Source: Arthrobacter sp. SLBN-112
GTDB lineage: Bacteria; Actinomycetota; Actinomycetes; Actinomycetales; Micrococcaceae
Assembly (NCBI RefSeq): GCF_006715225.1
Contig: NZ_VFMU01000001.1
Location: 1,426,001-1,490,000, forward strand
DNA: 64,000 nt
Reading direction: 5' to 3'
Of this stretch, positions 1 through 9,306 are shown one piece after another (the stretch's first letter is position 1; every line of letters begins with the position of its first letter). The position numbers and the translations under genes were made by a program. Below the pieces are notes generated by a model. The model did no database searches, had not been told where the DNA came from, and saw only the letters and a list, made by a program, of their open reading frames with translations.

Positions 1-1
1 C

Positions 2-991
2 ACCGTCCTGGGCCTGGTGGGGGAGTCCGGCTGCGGCAAGACCATGACCGCATTGTCCCTGTTGGGCCTGCTTCCCTCGGGCGTCAGCGTCACCGCCGGG
101 CAGATCCTCTGGAACGGCAGGAACCTGGCTGCGGTGGCGGACAGGGACATGGAAGCTGTCCGCGGCCGCGAGATCGCCCTGATCAGCCAGGAACCCATGC
201 GCGCCCTGGACCCGATGTTCACCGTGGGCTACCAGCTCACCGCCACCATCCGCCGGCTCCGCGGCCTGAATCGGGCCGAGGCGCGCAAGGAAGCGCACAG
301 CCTGCTGGAAAAGGTAGGCATCGTGGACGCCGCCCGGATCCTGAAGACCTATCCGCACCAGATCAGCGGCGGCATGGCCCAGCGCGTGGCCATTGCCCTG
401 GCGCTCTCCGGACAGCCCCGCCTGCTCGTCGCGGACGAACCCACCACCGCCCTGGACGTCACGGTCCAGGCCGAAATCCTGTCCCTGCTTCGGAACCTGG
501 TGAAGGACACCGGCATGTCCGTGGTGATGGTCACCCACGACCTCGGCGTGGTGGCGGACATCTGCGACCAGGTGGCCGTGATGTACGCCGGCCAGGTGGT
601 GGAGAACGGCAGCACCCAGGCCGTCCTGGACCACCCCCGCCACCCCTACACCCTGGCCCTCCTGGCGGCCGACCCGCACGCCAACCATGCAGACGACATG
701 CCCGAGCGGCTTGCCACCATCAGCGGACAGGTGCCGCAGCCCAAGGACTGGCCCACCGGCTGCCGCTTCGCCGCCCGCTGCCAGTTCGCCGGCTCCGCCT
801 GCGTGGAGCCCGTCCCGCTGCTGCGCTCCGGCACCGGCGACGGGCTGGTGCGGTGTGTCAAGGCGGACCAGCTGGCCGTCGAGGGCATGGACTGGCTGGC
901 CACGGACGTGCCTGCCTCCCGCACCCTGCAGGTCAATCCCAAGCAGAACCTGCGCGCTCTGAACACCATCGTTGAAAAGGACCCGGCATGA
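2..991 (+). CDS. Oligopeptide/dipeptide ABC transporter ATP-binding protein, DppD/OppD type (5' end outside window)
   Basis: This is one of the two cytoplasmic ATPases of a peptide/opine/nickel-type importer. The reading frame is open from the first bases, so the N-terminus lies upstream of the window. Visible motifs are Walker A (GESGCGKT), Q-loop (ISQEP), signature ISGGMAQR, Walker B (LLVADEP) and an H-loop (THDLG). A C-terminal oligo_HPY-type cysteine segment (CRFAARC) is typical of this subfamily. The stop overlaps the next start (ATGA), so the pair is co-translated with the second ATPase. The rhamnosidase immediately downstream suggests uptake of plant-derived glycosides or peptides, but the substrate is inferred only from context. 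Confidence 0.93.
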   Translation, partial: TVLGLVGESGCGKTMTALSLLGLLPSGVSVTAGQILWNGRNLAAVADRDMEAVRGREIALISQEPMRALDPMFTVGYQLTATIRRLRGLNRAEARKEAHSLLEKVGIVDAARILKTYPHQISGGMAQRVAIALALSGQPRLLVADEPTTALDVTVQAEILSLLRNLVKDTGMSVVMVTHDLGVVADICDQVAVMYAGQVVENGSTQAVLDHPRHPYTLALLAADPHANHADDMPERLATISGQVPQPKDWPTGCRFAARCQFAGSACVEPVPLLRSGTGDGLVRCVKADQLAVEGMDWLATDVPASRTLQVNPKQNLRALNTIVEKDPA

Positions 992-1995
992 GCACCGCAG
1001 TCACCGAACGCCGCGGTTCCACGCCGCCCTCCGCCACCACCCCCATCCTTGAGGTCAAGGACCTGGTGGTCCGTTATGGCCGGGGCCGGAAGGCAGCCGC
1101 CGCACCGGCCGCCGTCGACCTCGTCAGCTTCAGCATTGCCCCCGGTGAGACGGTGGGCCTGGTGGGGGAGTCCGGTTCCGGAAAGTCCACCATCGGCAAG
1201 GCGATCCTTGGCCTGCAGAAGGTCTCCGGCGGCACCATCACCTACCAGGGCAAGGACATCACCTCCGCCGGCGCGGCCCAGCGCCGCGCCCTGGGCGGGG
1301 AACTGCGGGCCGTCTTCCAGGACCCCAATTCCTCGCTGAACCCGCGGAACACGGTTGGCACGTCCCTGGCTGAGCCGCTGCGCCTCCGCGGGGTGTCCGC
1401 AGCGGAGGCGCGCACCAGGGCCGGGGACATGCTGGAACGCGTGGGGCTTCCGCGCGAGGCAGTGGACCGGTACCCCAGCCAGTTCTCCGGGGGCCAGCGC
1501 CAGCGCATTTCCGTGGCCCGCGCCCTGATCTGCGACCCCCAGCTGGTGGTCTGTGACGAGGCCGTCAGCGCCCTCGACCTGTCCACCCAGGCCCAGGTGC
1601 TCAATCTCCTGGCCGACCTCCGTGACGAGCGTGGCCTCAGCTACCTCTTCATCGCCCACGACATCGCCGTGGTCCAGTTCCTGGCCCAGCGCGTGGTGGT
1701 GCTCTACCGCGGCCAGGTCATGGAAAGCGGACCTGCCGCTGCGGTCACGGAAAACCCGAAGCACCCTTTCACCCAAGCCCTCGTGGCAGCATCCCCGGTG
1801 CCCCGGCCGGCGGAACAGGCGGAACGCCGCGAAGCCCGCGAATCGCTGGGCGTCCGCACCGGCGCTGCTGCAGTACCCGGGCCCGGCGGCTGCCCCTTCC
1901 GGCTCCGCTGCCCCCTGGCCACCGAACTGTGCGCCACGGAGCGGCCCGCCCTGCGGCGGGTTGGGGTTGCCGACGTCGCCTGCCACTACGCCTGA
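988..1995 (+). CDS. Oligopeptide/dipeptide ABC transporter ATP-binding protein, DppF/OppF type
   Basis: This 335-residue protein is the second ATPase of the peptide-type importer, partner of the DppD-like protein just upstream, whose stop it overlaps by 4 bp. Walker A GESGSGKST is at residues 60-68 with Lys66. It is followed by the Q-loop segment VFQDPNSS, the signature FSGGQRQR and Walker B with DEAVSALD. The C-terminus carries the oligo_HPY cysteine motif (CPFRLRC). The length is normal for the family. A GH78 rhamnosidase starts 54 bp downstream on the same strand and may share the transcript. Function is secure at family level; the ligand is unknown. Confidence 0.93.
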   Translation: MSTAVTERRGSTPPSATTPILEVKDLVVRYGRGRKAAAAPAAVDLVSFSIAPGETVGLVGESGSGKSTIGKAILGLQKVSGGTITYQGKDITSAGAAQRRALGGELRAVFQDPNSSLNPRNTVGTSLAEPLRLRGVSAAEARTRAGDMLERVGLPREAVDRYPSQFSGGQRQRISVARALICDPQLVVCDEAVSALDLSTQAQVLNLLADLRDERGLSYLFIAHDIAVVQFLAQRVVVLYRGQVMESGPAAAVTENPKHPFTQALVAASPVPRPAEQAERREARESLGVRTGAAAVPGPGGCPFRLRCPLATELCATERPALRRVGVADVACHYA

Positions 1996-2049
1996 CAAGC
2001 GGCCACCAACTGCCTTACCAGCCTTCCTACAGAACGGAACCCTCCTTCC

Positions 2050-4338
2050 ATGACTTCCACCCCCTGGCTCGCCGCCATGATTTCGCCGGAGCAGGACTTC
2101 GACGGCGCCCCGCTGCTCCGGAAGGAGTTCACGCTTGAGGAGGGGCATGGCGGCGTTGTGAAGGCGACGCTCCGTGCCACCGCGTACGGTGTCTACGAGG
2201 CGTTCGTCAACGGATCCCGGGTGGGTGACGACGTGCTGAGCCCCGGCTGGAGCTCCTACGAGTGGCGGCTCCGCTACCGCAGCTACGACGTCACCGCCCT
2301 GGTGGGGCCTTCCACGGTGATCGGGGTGGAACTGGGCAACGGCTGGTACCGCGGACGGCTCGCCTGGCACGGCATGGCCAACCTGTACGGCAACGAGCTG
2401 GGGTTCTTTGGGCAGCTGGACATCGAGTTCGACGACGGGCACGTCCAGTCCGTCGCTTCCGATACCACCTGGCAAGCAGGTCCCTCGGCCACCACCTTCA
2501 ACGACCTCTACGACGGCCAGACCATCGATGCCCGGCGCCGCCAGGAGGGCTGGGCGGAGCCCGGCTTTTCAGCCGACGCTGACTGGACGGGCGTCCGGGA
2601 GCTCGCGTTCGACGGCGGCCGCCTGGCTGAGCCCGTTGGCCCGCCCGTGGTGCGTGCCGGCGTCGTCCGTCCCGTGGAAATCTTCACCTCACCCTCCGGC
2701 AAGACGCTGGTGGACTTCGGCCAGAACCTGGTGGGCTGGCTGCGGTTCACCGTGCAGGGTGCGGCCGGCAGCACCATTACCGTGCGGCACGCCGAGGTCC
2801 TGGAAAACGGCGAGCTGGGCGTCCGTCCCCTGCGGTCGGCCAGGGCCGCGGACACGTTCATCCTCTCCGGCGGGGAAGATTTCTTTGAACCGACCAAGAC
2901 GTTCCACGGCTTCCGCTACGCCGAAATCACCGGCTGGCCCGGGGAGCTCACGGAGGAGGACCTGGAAGCCGTGGTGGTCCATTCCGACCTGGAGCGCACC
3001 GGCACGTTCGAATGCTCCAATGACCTGGTGAACCAGCTGCACCGCAACATTGTGTGGGGGCTGCGGGGCAACTTCCTGGACCTGCCCACCGACTGCCCGC
3101 AGCGCGATGAGCGGCTCGGCTGGACCGGCGACATTGCCGTGTTCGCCCCCACTGCCGCCTACCTGTACGACGTCAAGGACTTCCTGCAGGACTGGCTGCT
3201 GGACCTTGCCGCGGAACAGGAGGCACAGGACGGCCTGGTGCCCATCACCGTTCCCGACGCCCTCAAGTACTGCCCCCAGCCGGCCGAATTCCCGGCGCCG
3301 GAGTCCTCCGCGCTATGGAGTGAGGCTTCGGTGTGGGTGCCGTGGGCGCTGTGGGAGGCCTACGGGGACCTGGGCGTGCTGCAGAACCAGTTCGACTCGA
3401 TGGCCTCGCATACCCGCCGTGTGGAGGGGCTGCTTTCGTCCACCGGGCTGTGGGACTCAGGCTTCCAGTTCGGCGACTGGCTGGACCCGGACGCCGCGCC
3501 GGACCAGCCCTGGGCGGCCAAGGCGGACACCGGCGTAGTGGCCACGGCCTGCATGTACCGGACCGCACGGATCACCGCACAGGCTGCGGCCCTGCTGGGG
3601 AAGCACGACGACGAAGCCTACTTTGAGGTGCTCGCCGCCCGGGTGCGCGCTTCCTTTGCCGAGCACTACGTGGCAGCCGACGGCACTATTCACAGCGACT
3701 GCACCACCGTCTACGCCCTGGCCATCGCCTTCGACGTCCTGGCCACGCCGGAGCTGCGTGAGTTCGCCGGCAACCGCTTGGTGGACCTGGTCCGGGACAA
3801 CGGCTACCGCGTGTCCACCGGGTTCGCCGGAACGCCGTTCATCACCCACGCGCTCACCGACACCGGGCACGTGGACGATGCCTACCGGCTGCTCCTGGAG
3901 GAAGGCTGCCCGTCCTGGCTGTACCCCGTGACCATGGGCGCCACCACCGTCTGGGAGCGGTGGGACTCGATGCTGCCGGACGGCACCATCAACCCGGGCG
4001 AGATGACCAGCTTCAACCACTATGCCCTGGGGGCTGTGGCGGACTGGATGCACAAGGCCATCGGCGGCATCCGGCCGCTGGCACCGGGCTACGCCAGGGT
4101 GCTCATCGCCCCGCAGCCAGGCGCTGGCATCGACTGGGCCAGGACCTCTTTGAAAACACCGCACGGTGAGGTCCGCGTGGAATGGAAGCACGACGGCGGC
4201 GCGTTCCGGCTCGAGGCAACTGTCCCTGACGGGGTGGCGGCCGACGTCGTCCTTCCGGACGGTGAGCGGCACGCAGTTGGGGGCGGCACGCACAGCTTCA
4301 GTGCTTCTGCCGCCGTGGCCATCCCGGCGGGGGCATAG
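2050..4338 (+). CDS. Alpha-L-rhamnosidase, glycoside hydrolase family 78
   Basis: This 762-residue GH78 enzyme should release terminal alpha-L-rhamnose from plant glycosides such as flavonoid rutinosides or pectin side chains. N-terminal beta-domains (Bac_rhamnosid_N type, around VNGSRVGDD and NGWYRGRL) precede the (alpha/alpha)6 barrel. The catalytic signature TDCPQRDERLGWTGD is present with Asp348, Glu354 (predicted general acid) and Asp361. The predicted general base is Glu636 in the TVWERWD motif. No signal peptide is visible, so it is probably intracellular and acts on imported glycosides, which agrees with the ABC ATPases directly upstream. The start has only a weak Shine-Dalgarno but is the only sensible ATG. 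Confidence 0.93.
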   Translation: MTSTPWLAAMISPEQDFDGAPLLRKEFTLEEGHGGVVKATLRATAYGVYEAFVNGSRVGDDVLSPGWSSYEWRLRYRSYDVTALVGPSTVIGVELGNGWYRGRLAWHGMANLYGNELGFFGQLDIEFDDGHVQSVASDTTWQAGPSATTFNDLYDGQTIDARRRQEGWAEPGFSADADWTGVRELAFDGGRLAEPVGPPVVRAGVVRPVEIFTSPSGKTLVDFGQNLVGWLRFTVQGAAGSTITVRHAEVLENGELGVRPLRSARAADTFILSGGEDFFEPTKTFHGFRYAEITGWPGELTEEDLEAVVVHSDLERTGTFECSNDLVNQLHRNIVWGLRGNFLDLPTDCPQRDERLGWTGDIAVFAPTAAYLYDVKDFLQDWLLDLAAEQEAQDGLVPITVPDALKYCPQPAEFPAPESSALWSEASVWVPWALWEAYGDLGVLQNQFDSMASHTRRVEGLLSSTGLWDSGFQFGDWLDPDAAPDQPWAAKADTGVVATACMYRTARITAQAAALLGKHDDEAYFEVLAARVRASFAEHYVAADGTIHSDCTTVYALAIAFDVLATPELREFAGNRLVDLVRDNGYRVSTGFAGTPFITHALTDTGHVDDAYRLLLEEGCPSWLYPVTMGATTVWERWDSMLPDGTINPGEMTSFNHYALGAVADWMHKAIGGIRPLAPGYARVLIAPQPGAGIDWARTSLKTPHGEVRVEWKHDGGAFRLEATVPDGVAADVVLPDGERHAVGGGTHSFSASAAVAIPAGA

Positions 4339-4430
4339 GGGGTTTTACCTCTGGATCGCGCTGTTTGCCGCGTGGTAGTTTGACCGTCTTACGCCTTGAA
4401 CAGCCGCCATCCCAGGAGGAGTGCCAGCTC

Positions 4431-5006
4431 ATGAGTGATACCAATTCCGCCGGAAACGTGGACGTCGTGGACATCCTGACCATCGACCACCAGGACATGA
4501 TCGCGCTGATCGGACAGATCAAGGGCACCTCGGATGAGACCCAGCGCAGGGACCTGGCGGACACGTTGATCGCGGAGGTCATGCGCCACGCCGTTGCCGA
4601 GGAAATGTACGTCTACCCGGCCATTGAAGACCATGTGCCCGACGGCCATGGCGAAGTGGAACATGACAAGAAGGAGCACCAGGAGATAGTCGAGCTGATG
4701 AAGCGGCTGGAGAAGGTGGAACCTGCGGAGACGGGCTTTATGGAGCTGGTCAACGAGCTTGAGGCACAGCTGAGCCACCACGCCAATGACGAGGAGTCCG
4801 AACAGTTCCCCAAGCTCCGCCTTCACATTCCCCGTGAGAAACTCGTCGACATCGGGGAAAAGGTGGAGAGGGCCAAGAAGCTGGCGCCCACCAGGCCGCA
4901 CCCGAGTGCACCGCATTCGGAGCTGTTCCACAAGACCGTGGGGCCAGGCGTCGGCATGGTGGACCGGATCCTGGACAGACTCACCGGCAGGCACACGGAC
5001 TCGTAG
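4431..5006 (+). CDS. Hemerythrin HHE cation-binding domain protein
   Basis: This 191-residue protein has a four-helix HHE domain that should bind a di-iron centre. Such proteins sense or buffer oxygen, nitric oxide or peroxide. Candidate iron ligands are the His of TIDHQDM, His and Glu in RHAVAEEMYVYP, HDKKEHQE, and HHANDEES. The start at 4431 is preceded by a strong AGGAGG-like Shine-Dalgarno ten bases upstream; the same frame is open further 5' but lacks such a site. The basic, proline-containing tail from about residue 145 is outside the domain. It stands alone between the rhamnosidase and an unknown small gene and shows no operon link. Confidence 0.88.
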   Translation: MSDTNSAGNVDVVDILTIDHQDMIALIGQIKGTSDETQRRDLADTLIAEVMRHAVAEEMYVYPAIEDHVPDGHGEVEHDKKEHQEIVELMKRLEKVEPAETGFMELVNELEAQLSHHANDEESEQFPKLRLHIPREKLVDIGEKVERAKKLAPTRPHPSAPHSELFHKTVGPGVGMVDRILDRLTGRHTDS

Positions 5007-5078
5007 GCCGGGGGAAAATCTGCGGTTGCCGGCACGGGTCTGCGAGGATGGGCGAAAGACCCTTTCCCAGGAGGACTC

Positions 5079-5543
5079 ATGCCGTACACCGTGGATTTCA
5101 AGAACGTGTCCACCGTTGGCCTGGAATCGTCACCGGTGGCGGAGGCGTTGGCCGGGCTGCGCGCCAACGAGGCGCGCTATTACAAGAACAAGTACGACCA
5201 TGACTTCACCGTCACTCCGGCCGGAGACGCTCCGGACGTTGTGGAATACGTGAACAACATCCTGTCCACGGAGCGCCGCCTGGTAATTGCCTCCAAACCC
5301 CTTGAGGTGTCCTCCTTCGAAGTGGACGGGCTGCGGATGTCGTACGTGTTCTACGAGTCCGGGCTGTCCATCAACGTCATGTACGCCCTGGAGGACGGGG
5401 GCAAGCGGGCGGTCGGGTTCAAGCTCTCCGACGGCATGGACGTTCCGGAGGAGCTGGCGTCCAGCTTCAAATTCGCGCGGCAGAAATCCAAGCTGGCTGG
5501 CACCATCCGTGGCTCGTACTTTGTAATCAAGGGCGAGTACTGA
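5079..5543 (+). CDS. Conserved hypothetical protein, 154 residues
   Basis: I do not recognise this family with confidence. The gene has a strong Shine-Dalgarno (AGGAGG five bases before ATG) and normal high-GC codon use, so it is very probably real. The protein is soluble-looking, with alternating short beta-rich stretches, a charged KNKYDHDF segment near residue 30 and no signal peptide, cysteine motif or membrane span. It lies 72 bp after the hemerythrin gene and is convergent with the IclR regulator. No function can be assigned from the sequence. Confidence 0.75.
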   Translation: MPYTVDFKNVSTVGLESSPVAEALAGLRANEARYYKNKYDHDFTVTPAGDAPDVVEYVNNILSTERRLVIASKPLEVSSFEVDGLRMSYVFYESGLSINVMYALEDGGKRAVGFKLSDGMDVPEELASSFKFARQKSKLAGTIRGSYFVIKGEY

Positions 5544-5610
5544 GGGCTTGCTCCTGCTCCTCGATGGTCACGTTCAGCGCCGCCGTGCAGCCTGCCCGCC
5601 CCACCCCGCC

Positions 5611-6441
5611 CTACCCCTGGGAGTGGGTCCGCGCGTCAGCGCTGACGGCAGCCTGGTACCCCAGGTTCCGGGAGACGGCGCGGGCGGCCGCGCGGACTGC
5701 AGGGGCCAGCACGTTCGGGGGCGTGGAGCCGTCCGGAACCACGATGGACAGCGACGCCACCACGGAGCCCTGGGCATCGAAAATCGGGGACGCCACCGAG
5801 ACGGTCCGGGAGGGGACGGTACGGCGGATCATGGCGATGCCGGTGCGCCGCACATCCGAGAGTGTCCTGCGCAGCTGGCCTTCCGGCATCTCGGGCACGC
5901 CCGGCTCGTTTTCCGGCGGCCGCTTCAGGATGGTTTCCTGGAAGTGCTGGTCCGCGCCGGCCAAAAGAACCAGGCCGATGGCCGTGGACCGCAGCGGCGC
6001 CCGTCCACCCACCCGGTACGCCACCTCGGTAGCGTCCTTCGCGGACAGCCGCTCGATCAACACGGCCTGCTCGTTGTCCCGCACCGCCAGCAGGACGTGG
6101 TGCCGGGTGACTTCGAAAAGGTCCTCCAGGTAGGGAAGCGCGATTTCCCGCACCCCATGCCCGCGCGGTGACAGCGACGCCACCTCCCACAGCCGGACCC
6201 CCACCACGTACCGGCCGTCGTCGAGCCGTTCCAGGGCACCCCAGGCCACCAGCCTAGCGATCAGCCGCAGCGCCGTGGGCGCCGGCATGTCCGCATAGCG
6301 CGCCAATTCGGACAGGGTCAGTGCACGGCGCCGGTCGGAAAAAACCGCCAGCAGGCTCAGCGCCCGGTCAATGACCGGTTCGCCCTGTTTGGGCCGTTTT
6401 CCGCGGGCCGGCGGGGTGTCCGTTTCCGGAGTGACAGTCAT
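5611..6441 (-). CDS. IclR family transcriptional regulator
   Basis: This 276-residue DNA-binding regulator has an N-terminal winged helix (from about residue 25, with ALSLLAVFSD, LTLSELARYADMP and TALRLIARLV). The C-terminal IclR effector domain includes HHVLLAVRDNEQAVLIERL, PLRSTAIGLVLLA and a terminal segment with VASLSIVVP. It is transcribed divergently from the second GH78 rhamnosidase, 147 bp away, so it probably controls that gene and the two hydrolases behind it in response to a rhamnoside, rhamnose or phenolic breakdown product. The start chosen (MTVTPETD) removes a long spurious upstream extension in the same frame. Confidence 0.9.
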   Translation of the reverse strand: MTVTPETDTPPARGKRPKQGEPVIDRALSLLAVFSDRRRALTLSELARYADMPAPTALRLIARLVAWGALERLDDGRYVVGVRLWEVASLSPRGHGVREIALPYLEDLFEVTRHHVLLAVRDNEQAVLIERLSAKDATEVAYRVGGRAPLRSTAIGLVLLAGADQHFQETILKRPPENEPGVPEMPEGQLRRTLSDVRRTGIAMIRRTVPSRTVSVASPIFDAQGSVVASLSIVVPDGSTPPNVLAPAVRAAARAVSRNLGYQAAVSADARTHSQG

Positions 6442-6500
6442 GGCTGGAGTTCCTAGCGCCGTTGATAGCTGCAATGGCAGTGAGCTGAACCACAATACTA

Positions 6501-6515
6501 TTCCAACCATTGAAA
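6501..6515. promoter_or_regulatory. Imperfect palindrome in the divergent iclR-rhamnosidase intergenic region
   Basis: The 15-mer TTCCAACCATTGAAA is an imperfect palindrome (TTcCAA / TTGaAA) in the 147-bp gap between the IclR gene and the GH78 gene. IclR regulators commonly bind short AT-rich palindromes of this size. The match is modest and the call rests on position more than symmetry. Confidence 0.25.
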
Positions 6516-6588
6516 GAACCCTGTGGAGGGGAAGTGACGGCGAACGAAGCTGGAACTCCCAGCAACCGCACTCCAGGAGTCCCGCCGC

Positions 6589-9306
6589 ATGACCGCCCCC
6601 ACCCGGCTTCGGGCCGAGCACCTGTCCGAGGCAATGGGACTGACCATCACCGTGCCGCGCCTCAGCTGGACGCCGCCCGCCGGGACCACCGGCCAGACGG
6701 CCTACCTCATCACCGCGGGCAACGGCTGGGACACCGGCAGGGTCGAGTCGGGTGCCTGCAGCGGCATCCCGTACAGCGGTCCGGCGCTCCGCTCGAGGGA
6801 CCGGTTCGAGTGGCGCGTCCGCACCTGGAACACCGACGAACACGGCACCGAAACAACCAGCGATTGGTCCGAAACCATGCCCGTGGAGCTGGGCCTGCTG
6901 CATGCGGCGGACTGGACAGCGCAGTGGATCGGCCCTGAGGAACCAGAAGTTCCTGCGCCGGGGGAGCGGCCCGGGTACGCCCTCACCAAGACCGTCACGC
7001 TCCCGGCCGCCCCGCACAACGCCCGCGCCTACGCCACGGCCCACGGCATTTACGAGCTCTTCATCAACGGCCACCGCTTGGGCGACCAGCAGCTCACCCC
7101 CGGCTCCACCAGCCACAACACCACGCTCCAGGTCCAGGCCCACGACGTCACCACGCTGCTCCGCGAAGGCAGCAACACCATCCGCGCCGTGCTCACCGAC
7201 GGCTGGTACCGCGGCGCCTTCGGGTACACGCGCGACGCCGACATGTACGGAACGCACACAGCCCTCCTGGTGCAGCTCGAGCTTGAGTCCGCTGCCGGCA
7301 GGCAGGTCATCGGCACCGACAGCTCGTGGCTGGTGTCCGCCACGGAGGTCCTCAGCGCCGACCTGATGGCCGGCCAGCGCGTCGATTTCAGGAAGGCCGA
7401 CGACGGCGGCCCGCCCCACCCGGGCGCCGGCGGCACTGGTGCCCGCGCACCAAAGCTGCGTCCCGCCGTCGTCCGTCCCGGCAGCTTCGACGCACTGGCC
7501 GGACCCCTCGCGCCGCCCACCCGGGTGACGCAGGAGCTTGCCCCGGTGTCCATCACGCGGCTGGCCAACGGCAGCCAGGTGGTGGACTTCGGCCGGAACA
7601 TCCACGGCTGGGTCCGGCTCACCAGGCTCGGGCTGCCGGGCGAGACCGTCACCCTGGAATACGGCGAATCGCTCGGCGACGACGGCGACGTCACCCGGGA
7701 CCACCTGCGCCCCCTCGATTTCCGGACGCCCGGTGCCTTCCGTGACGCGGGCCAGGTGGACACCGTCATCTCCTCCGGGGCCGAGGGCGAAGTCTTTGAA
7801 CCCCGGCACACCTCCCACGGATTCCAGTTCGTCTCCATCCAGGGCCTGCGGGAGGACCTGCAGCCGGCGGACATCACCGGCTGCCTGGTCCGGACCGACC
7901 TGGAGCGAATCGGTACCTTCAGCTGCAGCGATGAACGGCTGAACAGGCTCCACAACATCGTGGAACGGAGCTTCCTGGGTAACTCCTGCGAAGTCCCCAC
8001 CGACTGCCCGCAGCGCGAAAAGGCCGGCTGGACCGGTGACTGGCAACTGTTCGTCCCCACCGCCGCCTACCTCTACGACGTCACCGGCTTTTCCCGGAAG
8101 TGGCTGCGCGACGTGCGTGCCGACCAGTGGGACAACGGAACAATCACCAACATCTCGCCGTCGCCCGGGCCTGCTGTCACCTCAACTGAGTTCATGGGCT
8201 TCACCAACGGGTCCGCCGGCTGGGGCGACGCGATCGTGATGGTGCCGTGGGAGGTTTACCTCGCTTCCGGTGACGCCGCGATCCTCGCCGAGAACTGGGA
8301 GGCCATGCAGCGCTGGCTGCGCTTTGTCCGCACCAGCGCCGAAACACAGCGGCATGCCGCCCGGGCCCACGCACGCACTGCCCCCGCACCCCACGAGCAG
8401 TACCTCTGGGACACCGGCTTTCACTTTGGCGAATGGATGGAACCGGGCGGGCCGGAACCTGACCTCTTCGCCGCCCGCAGCGCCGACCACGGAATCGTGG
8501 CCACCGCCTACTACCGGCACACCACGGACCTGATGGCACGCATCGCCCGTGTCCTGGGCCTGTCCGCAGAGGCCGCGGAGCTGGCAGAGCTTTCACGCCG
8601 GATCCGGGACGCGTGGGAGACGGAATACCTTGATGCCTTCGGCCGCGTCACCCATGCCACCCAGGCCAACTGCGTCCGTGCCCTGGCGTTCGGCCTCGTC
8701 AGCCCCGGGCACCGGCCCACCGTCACCGCGCAGCTGGCAGACCTGATCCGCGACGCCGGCACTCACCTCGGCACCGGGTTCCTGGCCACGCCCTACCTGC
8801 TCCCGGTCCTGGCCGACAACGGAGAACTGAACCTCGCCTACGAACTCCTGATGCAGGACTCCGAACCGTCATGGCTCACCATGGTGGACCGGGGCGCCAC
8901 CACCATGTGGGAGCTGTGGAACGGCATCGATGCCAACGGCATTGCGCACCAGTCGCTCAACCACTACAGCAAGGGCGCCGTGGTCTCCTTCCTGCACCGC
9001 TACACGGCGGGACTGCGGCAGGCTCCCGGCAGCGCCGGCTGGGAGCGCATCATCATCGAACCGCGCCCCGGCGCCGGCCTGACGTCCGCGTCCACAAGGC
9101 ACCAGGGTCCGCTCGGCCTGACCGGGGTGGAGTGGGGGACGGACGACGGCGTGCTGACGCTCAGGGCCACCATCCCCTCCGGCACCACCGCGGAGGTAAG
9201 GCTGCCCGGCGAACCGGCCGCCGTCGTCGGGCCCGGACACCATACTTTCCTTGCCGCAACCGGCCGGGACACCGCACAACCTGAACTGATGAGGAGCACA
9301 CTATGA
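6589..9306 (+). CDS. Alpha-L-rhamnosidase, glycoside hydrolase family 78 (long form)
   Basis: This 905-residue GH78 enzyme is longer than the first one because of an extra N-terminal fibronectin-like beta domain (about residues 1-110, LRAEHLSEAMGL and VPRLSWTPP). A Bac_rhamnosid_N domain (FINGHRLGDQQ) and the (alpha/alpha)6 catalytic domain follow. The signature TDCPQREKAGWTGD gives Asp472, Glu477 (acid) and Asp484; the base is Glu775 in TMWELWN. No signal peptide is seen. The stop overlaps the downstream esterase start by 4 bp (ATGA), so the enzymes are translationally coupled. This suggests joint processing of acylated rhamnosides. Divergence from an IclR gene implies induction by a substrate or product. 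Confidence 0.93.
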   Translation: MTAPTRLRAEHLSEAMGLTITVPRLSWTPPAGTTGQTAYLITAGNGWDTGRVESGACSGIPYSGPALRSRDRFEWRVRTWNTDEHGTETTSDWSETMPVELGLLHAADWTAQWIGPEEPEVPAPGERPGYALTKTVTLPAAPHNARAYATAHGIYELFINGHRLGDQQLTPGSTSHNTTLQVQAHDVTTLLREGSNTIRAVLTDGWYRGAFGYTRDADMYGTHTALLVQLELESAAGRQVIGTDSSWLVSATEVLSADLMAGQRVDFRKADDGGPPHPGAGGTGARAPKLRPAVVRPGSFDALAGPLAPPTRVTQELAPVSITRLANGSQVVDFGRNIHGWVRLTRLGLPGETVTLEYGESLGDDGDVTRDHLRPLDFRTPGAFRDAGQVDTVISSGAEGEVFEPRHTSHGFQFVSIQGLREDLQPADITGCLVRTDLERIGTFSCSDERLNRLHNIVERSFLGNSCEVPTDCPQREKAGWTGDWQLFVPTAAYLYDVTGFSRKWLRDVRADQWDNGTITNISPSPGPAVTSTEFMGFTNGSAGWGDAIVMVPWEVYLASGDAAILAENWEAMQRWLRFVRTSAETQRHAARAHARTAPAPHEQYLWDTGFHFGEWMEPGGPEPDLFAARSADHGIVATAYYRHTTDLMARIARVLGLSAEAAELAELSRRIRDAWETEYLDAFGRVTHATQANCVRALAFGLVSPGHRPTVTAQLADLIRDAGTHLGTGFLATPYLLPVLADNGELNLAYELLMQDSEPSWLTMVDRGATTMWELWNGIDANGIAHQSLNHYSKGAVVSFLHRYTAGLRQAPGSAGWERIIIEPRPGAGLTSASTRHQGPLGLTGVEWGTDDGVLTLRATIPSGTTAEVRLPGEPAAVVGPGHHTFLAATGRDTAQPELMRSTL

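Noticed and set aside
646..2475. 609-codon open frame on the minus strand across the ABC ATPase and rhamnosidase genes
   Set aside because: It is antisense to two secure genes, has Gly/His-rich composition with no domain, and follows from GC-rich third positions.
6442..8046. N-terminal extension of the IclR gene giving an 811-residue protein
   Set aside because: The extra part is antisense to the GH78 gene; the IclR family starts near the ATG at 6441.
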